Assembly (NCBI GenBank): GCA_042408925.1
Contig: JBHOQO010000076.1
Span: 1 to 29,181, forward strand
Source of the DNA: BPIH01 sp042408925
GTDB lineage: Bacteria; Chloroflexota; Limnocylindria; Limnocylindrales; CSP1-4
Direction: 5' to 3'
DNA: 29,181 bases
In this document: piece after piece, positions 23,617 to 29,181 of the stretch
How the letters are laid out: every line of letters starts with the position of its first letter
Numbering within the stretch: position 1 is the first letter of the stretch
Program-made: the position numbers and the translations under genes
Notes under the pieces: generated by a model
The model's input: only the letters and a program-made list of their open reading frames with translations
Database searches by the model: none
What the model was told of the DNA's origin: nothing

Positions 23617-24543
23617 ATGGCGGATGGCCGAAATGACCTGCTCGGCGAGCTCGCGGCGGACGCCGCCCTCGAGCGGACCGATTTCCTCATCAGCGCCGCC
23701 GACCAGCTCCGGCGCTTCCTGGAGGCGAACAAGGAGCGGATCGCCGAGCTCGGGGGGCTCGTCCTCATCGACGACGAGCCCGACTACCTGTCGGTCGCTC
23801 CTGACGGCTCGTTCCGGAGCCGGACCCGCTACCTCGACGAGGCGACCGGCGAGTGGGTGAGCGAGACCGAGGTCATCGAGAGCCCGGCCGAGCTCGTCGA
23901 GCTCTACAACCCGGCCGACATCTACGCCGCCTTCGCCGAGGCGGCCCGCGAGGCCGCCGGGCTACCGGCGGAACCGACGGGGACCGAGGAGCTCCTGGAG
24001 GCCGCCGGCGTCGCCCCCGAGGAGACCGTCGGCGCCGAGGAGGAGCCGTACGCGGCGGCGGCCGAGGCCTGGGCGGCGGGACATCCGGCCGGGCCGGAGC
24101 CCGACACCGAGGAGGAGGCGGCGGCGCGCCTCTACGACCTCGCCCTTGCCTTCCAGGAGCGGAGCCAGCGCTCGGAGGCGGCGCTCCTCGAGCAGTTCGA
24201 GGAGCTGGCCCGGCCGCTGGCCGCTCGGATCGGCGACCTCATCGTCGTCGAGGACGAGGACGAGCGCCTCGTCCTCTACGCCGACGGCCGGCTCCGGGCC
24301 GAGGTCCTGCCCGAGGACACGCCGGGGGAGTGGCGGGAGCTCGCCGCCCCCGATCAGCTCGTCGAGTACTACGACCCGACGGACGTCTTCGGGGACATCG
24401 CCGACGCCCTCGCCGAGGCGTACCCGAGCGTCGCGCCGGAGCTCGAGGAGGAGGGCGGCGACGGGGCCGCCGAGGACGAGGACGACCTGGGCGACGAGGA
24501 GGGCGACGGCGACGACGGCCTCGGTGGCCCGCGCCTCCACTGA
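23617..24543 (+). CDS. Acidic cytoplasmic protein with an internal duplication, unknown
   Basis: The product is 308 residues, very rich in Glu and Asp, without signal or membrane segment. Two halves are related: LVLIDDEPDYL (48-58) with LIVVEDEDERL (208-218), and VELYNPADIY (about 97-106) with VEYYDPTDVF (about 247-256), each preceded by a helix and followed by a helix of Ala and Glu. A Glu/Ala-rich linker joins them and the C-terminus is an Asp/Glu/Gly tail. GAGAGGAGG lies eight bases before the ATG. No family recognised. Position in the pyr operon is its only functional clue. Confidence 0.8.
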   Translation: MADGRNDLLGELAADAALERTDFLISAADQLRRFLEANKERIAELGGLVLIDDEPDYLSVAPDGSFRSRTRYLDEATGEWVSETEVIESPAELVELYNPADIYAAFAEAAREAAGLPAEPTGTEELLEAAGVAPEETVGAEEEPYAAAAEAWAAGHPAGPEPDTEEEAAARLYDLALAFQERSQRSEAALLEQFEELARPLAARIGDLIVVEDEDERLVLYADGRLRAEVLPEDTPGEWRELAAPDQLVEYYDPTDVFGDIADALAEAYPSVAPELEEEGGDGAAEDEDDLGDEEGDGDDGLGGPRLH

Positions 24544-24603
24544 CCGGGGTTCGCCGGCGAGGTTGGTCGGGGCGGCGCCGTCCCCGACCGGGGCGCACGG
24601 GCG

Positions 24604-25509
24604 ATGACGGGCCCGCGCACCGGCCTGCCGATCGCCGGGCTCGGCGAGTGTCTCGAGGTTCGGCCGATCGTCCCCGGGCAGTGGCTCGTCCGACTCGCTG
24701 CCCCCGGGCCGGTCGCGGCGATCCGAGCCGGCCACCTCCTCCATCTCGGGCCGGACGGCATCCCGGGTGCCGTCCTGCGGCGAGCGGTCCCGGTCGCGGG
24801 CGTCGACCCGCGCGAGGGCACGCTCAGCTGCTACCTCGAGGCGGACGAGGGGTCGGATGGGGTGGCCGATCCAACGTCGGCCGCCGGGCCGTGGCTGCGG
24901 GTCGGGGACCGGGTCGCCGTCGCCGGCCCGTACGGCCGCCCGATCGAGCTCGATCCGCGGAGCCGGCACCTCCTCGTCGTCGGCGTCGAGCGGCTCTCGG
25001 GTGCCCTCCGGCTTCTCATCGACGAGGCGCTCCGGGACGGCCGAAACGTGACCCTCCTCTTCGGGGCCCCGGACGCCCGCTTCGTCTTCCCGTCCGCCCT
25101 CTTGCCGGACCCGGTCGAGTACGTCGTCGCGACGGCCGACGGCTCGCTCGGCCGGGCCGGTTCCGTCGAGGCGCTCCTGCCCGAGTTCGAGGCCTGGGCG
25201 GACCAGGCCGTCGCTGCCGGACCGCCGGACGCGCTGGCCCGGATCGTTCGCGTCGCCGCCGGACGCCGCGAGCGGCTCGGGGTCGCCCAGCTCGGGCGGA
25301 AGCGGCCCGGCGGGCGGATGCCCCAGCCCGGCTCGCCGGCAGCGCGGCGACGGGCCTTTCTCCATGTCGTCCTGCCCCTCGGTCCGGTCTGCGCCCTCGG
25401 CGTCTGCCTCGGGTGCGTGATCGAGGGGGCCGGCGGGCCGCTCCGGGTCTGTCGAGAGGGCCCGGTCGTCGCGGCCGACGAGGTCCGCTGGCCGGAGGTT
25501 GGGACGTGA
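24604..25509 (+). CDS. pyrK: PyrK-like dihydroorotate dehydrogenase electron-transfer subunit
   Basis: The product is 301 residues, somewhat longer than usual. A flavin-binding beta-barrel (with RRAVPVAG near the usual Arg-based FAD motif) and a degenerate nucleotide-binding half are followed by the [2Fe-2S] motif C263-x4-C268-x2-C271-x11-C283, which defines PyrK. It passes electrons from the PyrD FMN to NAD+. A 60-base gap separates it from the acidic protein gene, and it overlaps pyrD by GTGA. Confidence 0.88.
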   Translation: MTGPRTGLPIAGLGECLEVRPIVPGQWLVRLAAPGPVAAIRAGHLLHLGPDGIPGAVLRRAVPVAGVDPREGTLSCYLEADEGSDGVADPTSAAGPWLRVGDRVAVAGPYGRPIELDPRSRHLLVVGVERLSGALRLLIDEALRDGRNVTLLFGAPDARFVFPSALLPDPVEYVVATADGSLGRAGSVEALLPEFEAWADQAVAAGPPDALARIVRVAAGRRERLGVAQLGRKRPGGRMPQPGSPAARRRAFLHVVLPLGPVCALGVCLGCVIEGAGGPLRVCREGPVVAADEVRWPEVGT

Positions 25510-26645
25510 AGCCCCGGAAGCGGGTCGTGACCGGGCGGGCGGGCGCCGGCCGGACCCCGGCGCCGAAGCGCTCTCCCACGGTCCGCCGGATCCGGAGCGC
25601 CATCGTTCCGGCCCGGTCGGCCGGGGCGCCGATCGAACCCCTTCGGGCGGCATCGCTCCCGGCCCGGGACCCGTCGCTCGGAACGGCGGTCGATCTCAGC
25701 GTCGCCCTGACGGCCGAACCGGACCTGCGGCTCCGCAACCCGATCCTCGTCGCGGCCGGCTGTGCCGGCTACGGCCCCGACGTCGCCGACGCCCTCGGCC
25801 TCGCCGGGCTCGGCGGGATCGTGACCCGGACGACGACGCTCCGGCCGCGGGACGGCTGGCCGGGACCGCGGCTTGCCGAGGTGCCGGGTGCCCTGCTCTG
25901 GGCGACGGGGCTCCCGAATCCGGGGATCGAGGCGGTCCTCGAGCGATACGGGCCCGCCTGGCCGACGCTGCCGACGGCGATCATCGTCAGCATCGCCGGC
26001 GAGACGATGGGGGAGGTCGTCGAGGTCGCCCGACGCCTCGAGGACGTCCCGGGGGTCGCTGCGATCGAACTCAACCTCGCCGAGCTGCGGCCCGGGGGCT
26101 CGGACCCGACGTCCCTCGCCGCGGTCGCCGAGGCGGTCCGACGGGCGACGACGCGGCCGCTCCTCGCGAAGCTTCCGTATGTCGAGGAGCCGGGCCGACT
26201 CGCTCGGGTCGTCGTCGAGGCCGGGGCCGACGTCCTCGCCGGTCCGGGCGGCCTCCGGGGCCGGATCATCGCCGCGGCGAGCCGGGAGGCGATCGCCCGC
26301 CGCCCCGCCGTCGGCAGCGGCCGGGGCTTCCTCGCCGGCCCGGCCCTTCGCCCCCTCGTCCTCGACTTCGTTGCCGAGCTCGCGGCGGCCGTCCGGGTCC
26401 CCGTCGTCGCCCTCGGCGGCGTTCGATCGGTCGGCGACGTCCTCGATACGCTCGCCGCCGGGGCGACGGCGGTCGGGGTCGGAACGGCGGCCCTCGCCGA
26501 CCCGACCCTTCCCGGTCGCCTCGTCGAGGCGCTCCGGAGGACGTCTGCCGCCGCCGGGGCCCCCGATCTCGAGGCGCTCACCGCCGCCCTGCGGGGTGGG
26601 CGCTCTCGCGGGTTCCCGACGGCAGACCGTACACTGTCGTCGTGA
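25506..26645 (+). CDS. pyrD: Divergent class 1B dihydroorotate dehydrogenase-like protein
   Basis: The product is 379 residues from GTG 25506, of which the first 65 or so are a basic, low-complexity extension. The flavin TIM barrel is recognisable: NPILVAAGCAGYG at its start, FLAGPALRPLVLDFV, VPVVALGGVRSVGDVLDTL and GATAVGVGTAAL at the phosphate site. The active-site strand that normally reads NxSCPN reads N190-LAELRPGG, so the catalytic Cys and its neighbours are missing and the loop is two residues shorter. Pairing with pyrK and overlap with pyrE argue for a role in the oxidation of dihydroorotate, but the mechanism must differ or the activity be lost. Confidence 0.82.
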   Translation: MKPRKRVVTGRAGAGRTPAPKRSPTVRRIRSAIVPARSAGAPIEPLRAASLPARDPSLGTAVDLSVALTAEPDLRLRNPILVAAGCAGYGPDVADALGLAGLGGIVTRTTTLRPRDGWPGPRLAEVPGALLWATGLPNPGIEAVLERYGPAWPTLPTAIIVSIAGETMGEVVEVARRLEDVPGVAAIELNLAELRPGGSDPTSLAAVAEAVRRATTRPLLAKLPYVEEPGRLARVVVEAGADVLAGPGGLRGRIIAAASREAIARRPAVGSGRGFLAGPALRPLVLDFVAELAAAVRVPVVALGGVRSVGDVLDTLAAGATAVGVGTAALADPTLPGRLVEALRRTSAAAGAPDLEALTAALRGGRSRGFPTADRTLSS

Positions 26646-27310
26646 CGACGCCGAAGCCCGCCCTCGAGCTCGCCGCCCAGGCTGCCATCGCCGCCCGGAC
26701 CGAGGCGCTCTTCCGGGAGACGGGGGCGATCATCGAGGGGCACTTCGCCCTCACGAGCGGTCGGCACGCGGCGACGTACCTCGAGAAGTTTCGGGTCCTC
26801 CAACACCCGGCCGCGACGTCCGAGCTCGTCGGGTTCTGGGCCGCCCGCTACCGCGACGCCGATCGCCAGCCGACCGTCGACGTCGTCGCCGGGCCGACGA
26901 CCGGGGGGATCATCCTCGCCTTCGAGACCGGTCGCCAGCTCGGCGTCCGGGCGATCTTCGCCGAGGAGGTCCGCGATGCCGAGGGACGGATCCGGCGCGT
27001 CTTCCGGCGGGGGTTCGAGATCCGCCCCGGCGAGCGGGTCCTCCTCGTCGACGACGTCCTGACGACCGGGGGGTCGCTCGTGGCGATGCTTCCGGCCGTC
27101 GAGGAGGCCGGTGGCGAGATCGTCGGCTGCCACGTCCTCGTCGATCGCTCGGCGGGCCGGGCCGCCCTGACGTCGCCGCTGACCGGGCGAACGTATCCGC
27201 TCCGGGCCCTCTGGCAGCTCGATCTCCCGAGCTGGGACCCGGCTGAGTGCCCGCGCTGCGCCGAGAGGGTCCCGGTCGGGGAGCCGGGCGGGGGCGGGGC
27301 AGCCGGCTGA
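26642..27310 (+). CDS. pyrE: Orotate phosphoribosyltransferase
   Basis: The product is 222 residues. The PRPP motif is VLLVDDVLTTGGS, with the orotate-side blocks FALTSGRHAATYLEKF and VAGPTTGGIILAFE. A CPRC pair lies near the C-terminus. GTG 26642 overlaps the pyrD stop as GTGA; a TACACT box ends six bases before it. It makes OMP from orotate and PRPP. It is the last gene of the operon; pyrF and carAB are not in the window. Confidence 0.95.
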   Translation: MTTPKPALELAAQAAIAARTEALFRETGAIIEGHFALTSGRHAATYLEKFRVLQHPAATSELVGFWAARYRDADRQPTVDVVAGPTTGGIILAFETGRQLGVRAIFAEEVRDAEGRIRRVFRRGFEIRPGERVLLVDDVLTTGGSLVAMLPAVEEAGGEIVGCHVLVDRSAGRAALTSPLTGRTYPLRALWQLDLPSWDPAECPRCAERVPVGEPGGGGAAG

Positions 27311-27325
27311 GTTGGGCCTGGCGTT

Positions 27326-27348
27326 CGCGGCCGTACTGTGCGACCGCG
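27326..27348 (+). terminator. Hairpin after pyrE
   Basis: CGCGGCCG pairs with CGACCGCG with one mismatch around a 7-base loop, 15 bases after the pyrE stop. No U-tract follows. A plausible weak terminator for the pyr operon. Confidence 0.4.
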
Positions 27349-27363
27349 CAGGAAGGAGGATGG

Positions 27364-27392
27364 TTGACGGTCGAGGCACCTAGATGTAGAGA
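27364..27392 (+). promoter_or_regulatory. Possible promoter of the PKD-like protein gene
   Basis: TTGACG (27364-27369) and TAGAGA (27387-27392) are 17 bases apart. The -10 overlaps the likely ribosome site GAGAGG, so either the promoter or the start codon choice may be wrong. Confidence 0.35.
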
Positions 27393-27403
27393 GAGGCGGA
27401 GTG

Positions 27404-27775
27404 ATGTCCATGAGGACGCAACGACAGTTGGCGGTGGTGGGCGCAGGGATCCTAGCAACGGCGGTGGTCGCGGCTGCTGCAGGGGTGACGAGCGTCAGCT
27501 TGGTGCCTTCGACCCAGAGTCACCCCCACGGTCAGGCGTTGAGTTGGACGGGGAGCTGGTCCGGGGGCCCGGCGCCGTATGTCTATCGCTTCAATCGCGG
27601 CGACGGAACGGCCGAGACCGGGAGCACATCGGCGACGTCCAAGAACTTCAGTTGGACATACTGGCCGTGTTATACGACCACCGATTATCAGACCCTCGCG
27701 GTTACGGACGCAGACGGTGCCCGCAAGGTGTCCAACCAGACGCAGTCGACCGAACAGGGAGGTAGCCCCTGCTAG
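27404..27775 (+). CDS. Small secreted protein with PKD-like domain
   Basis: The product is 123 residues from ATG 27404 (GTG 27401 and ATG 27410 are alternatives; GAGAGG is seven bases before 27404). A signal peptide (LAVVGAGILATAVVAAAAG) precedes a beta-sandwich pattern: YVYRFNRGDGTAET, FSWTYWPCYTTTDY and LAVTDADG match the PKD layout. The mature part has two Cys, one in WPCY and one as the last residue, which could form a disulfide. Codon use is less extreme in GC than its neighbours. It precedes the membrane protein gene by 33 bases and may be co-transcribed with it. Confidence 0.75.
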   Translation: MSMRTQRQLAVVGAGILATAVVAAAAGVTSVSLVPSTQSHPHGQALSWTGSWSGGPAPYVYRFNRGDGTAETGSTSATSKNFSWTYWPCYTTTDYQTLAVTDADGARKVSNQTQSTEQGGSPC

Positions 27776-27808
27776 CGACGCGAGTGTCGCTCGAGGGGGA
27801 GGCTCGGC

Positions 27809-29181
27809 GTGGCAGAGTCCGGTCTTCCGGGTCCCATCGCACGCCTCGGCCGGGCTCGGCCGGTCGCCGTCGGGCTCGCCCTCCTCGGGGCCATCGCCAT
27901 CGCCGCCGGCGGAACCGGTGAGGTCGCCACCGTCCGCCTGACGGAGGCGGTGAACGCGAACTGGCGCGGCGCCTACGACATCCTCGTCCGGCCGGCGAAC
28001 TCGAAGCTCGATCTCGAGGCGACTGGGGGGCTCGTCGAACCGAACTTCCTCGGCTTCGCGGGGAACGGGGGCATCAGCTTCGCGCAGCTCGACCAGATCA
28101 AAGCGATCCCCGACGTCGAGCTCGCAGCCCCCGTGTCGGTCGTCGGACTCCTGAGCTACACGATCTCGGCCCCGGTCCTCTGCATCAGCCCTCTCCCCGA
28201 GCGTCCGACCCTCTTCCAGGTGGAGATGACCCTCCTCACCTCCGACGGTCTTCGAGACATTCCTCTCCTCGAGCGAGGCGGAAAGCTCCTGGTCGGTCCG
28301 GCCGCCGGTTTCGACCGCTGGGCGTCGGGGCTGTCGCCCGGGCGGAGCGGGTCCCCGAACGAGGGCGACTTTAGTCTCGGCTACGTGCCACCGATCAAGA
28401 GCCCCCTCGTTGCCGTCGACCCGGAGGCGGAGCGAGCGCTCCTCGGGCCGAGTGCCCGCTTCCTCGAGCGGTTCGAGGAGCTGGCGACCCCGACCCCGAC
28501 GACTCGGACCTTCGACCTCTCCCTCGTCCCGAAGGACTTCCTGGTCGCCCGGGGCGACCTCGAGGATGCCGCGACGCGGACCGAGCGTCCTGTCGTACCG
28601 CTTGCGGTGAGCGAGACCCTCTACGCCCCCCTTGCCCTCCGGCTCCACCTCGATCGGATCGGGGCTCCGCTGCCCTCGTGGGACGTCATTCCGAAGGACG
28701 TCGATACCCGGCAGAAGTTCGCTGCGGCCGAGGAGGCGGCAGGAGCGGGGCTGACCCTGATCGGCGAACGGACCGTCGACGTCAGCTCTGCTCTCCGACC
28801 CTTCACGCCACCGCCTCTGACGATCGTCGCGCCGGGCTTTGAGCCGGCGCCCGGCGACTGCCTCGGGACGTACGACATCACGGTCCCGACCCTGAGCGCC
28901 GTCTCCCTCATGCTTCGCCCCGACTACGCCGCTCGCCCACCGCGGCCCGGCTCGCTCACCCCGACCTTCACGATCGCCTCGAAGGGTCTCGCCAATCCCG
29001 ACGCGGCGCCCGTCCAGCCCCCGGTCGGGGCCGGGACCATGGAGATCGGTCTCGAACCGGCCTACCGGACCCTGCGGAGCGTTCCCCTCGCACTGACCCA
29101 GGACTTCCGCTCGACGAGTCCCTACGATCAGCCCTTCTACTTCGCCCCGATCACGACCTTCGACCTCGGCCGCCTCGAGCT
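27809..29181 (+). CDS. Large membrane-anchored protein, FtsX/MacB-type permease N-terminus (3' cut by window)
   Basis: The frame is open from GTG 27809, six bases after GGGGGAGG, to the window end (457 codons so far). A membrane segment (PVAVGLALLGAIAIAAGG) at about residues 18-35 is followed by VRLTEAVNANWRGAYDILVRP, and by GGISFAQLDQIKAIPDVELAAPVSVVGLL. This is the pattern of the MacB-like extracytoplasmic core of FtsX-family ABC permeases, in which an ectodomain follows the first helix. The remaining helices would lie beyond the window. Family call is moderate. Confidence 0.72.
   Translation, partial: MAESGLPGPIARLGRARPVAVGLALLGAIAIAAGGTGEVATVRLTEAVNANWRGAYDILVRPANSKLDLEATGGLVEPNFLGFAGNGGISFAQLDQIKAIPDVELAAPVSVVGLLSYTISAPVLCISPLPERPTLFQVEMTLLTSDGLRDIPLLERGGKLLVGPAAGFDRWASGLSPGRSGSPNEGDFSLGYVPPIKSPLVAVDPEAERALLGPSARFLERFEELATPTPTTRTFDLSLVPKDFLVARGDLEDAATRTERPVVPLAVSETLYAPLALRLHLDRIGAPLPSWDVIPKDVDTRQKFAAAEEAAGAGLTLIGERTVDVSSALRPFTPPPLTIVAPGFEPAPGDCLGTYDITVPTLSAVSLMLRPDYAARPPRPGSLTPTFTIASKGLANPDAAPVQPPVGAGTMEIGLEPAYRTLRSVPLALTQDFRSTSPYDQPFYFAPITTFDLGRLE

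Noticed and set aside
27452..28648. 398-codon minus-strand frame at the window end
   Set aside because: It is antisense to a plus-strand frame that has a strong ribosome site, a membrane segment and a MacB-like pattern.

Overview
The window is very GC-rich bacterial DNA (around 70% by eye) with dense coding, GTG and ATG starts, many 1-4 base ATGA/GTGA gene overlaps, sigma-70-like promoters and one tRNA gene. Gene content (LIV-type ABC transporter, mycobacterial-style pyr operon headed by pyrR, class 1B-type pyrK/pyrD, sigma/anti-sigma pairs with Pro/Thr/Ser-rich ectodomains) fits an uncultured Chloroflexota lineage or a similar high-GC group. This placement is an inference; no marker gene proves it.

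Layout. (1) 1-758: C-terminal part of a 2-oxoacid dehydrogenase E2. (2) 828-9291: a transport/catabolic module with a GntR/FCD regulator (+), an SDR-MBL hydrolase operon (-), a livHMGF transporter operon (-) and a divergent substrate-binding lipoprotein (+). Three copies of a 15-base palindromic site, ATCATCGATWATCGA, lie just downstream of the -10 boxes of the three promoters at 828, 3947 and 7672. They look like the operators of the GntR protein and tie the module into one regulon. The substrate is unknown. (3) 9296-11159: ECF-like sigma factor plus membrane partner. (4) 11199-11314: tRNA-Gly(CCC) and its promoter (-). (5) 11320-11850: gene-poor stretch with seven GTGCAC motifs, four of them in 9-base-phased pairs. 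(6) 11884-14516: membrane protein, lipB, and a GalT-like protein whose HxHxQ active site reads HLCLD. (7) 14839-17599: second ECF sigma factor, frameshifted in its last helix, with a zinc-type anti-sigma that carries a long ectodomain. (8) 17687-18247: secreted double-psi beta-barrel protein. (9) 18298-27310: pyrimidine operon pyrR-pyrB-pyrC-[FAD oxidoreductase]-[membrane protein]-[small protein]-[acidic duplicated protein]-pyrK-pyrD-pyrE. It is preceded by a PyrR-binding RNA hairpin that contains the Shine-Dalgarno of a 9-codon leader ORF overlapping pyrR. (10) 27364-29181: a small secreted PKD-like protein and the start of a large membrane-anchored, FtsX/MacB-like protein cut by the window edge.

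The most notable items are the three-site GntR regulon, the PyrR hairpin with coupled leader peptide, the pyr operon with four non-pyr genes and a PyrD lacking the SCPN catalytic loop, the GalT homologue with Cys in place of the nucleophilic His, the GTGCAC cluster, and the sigma-factor frameshift.
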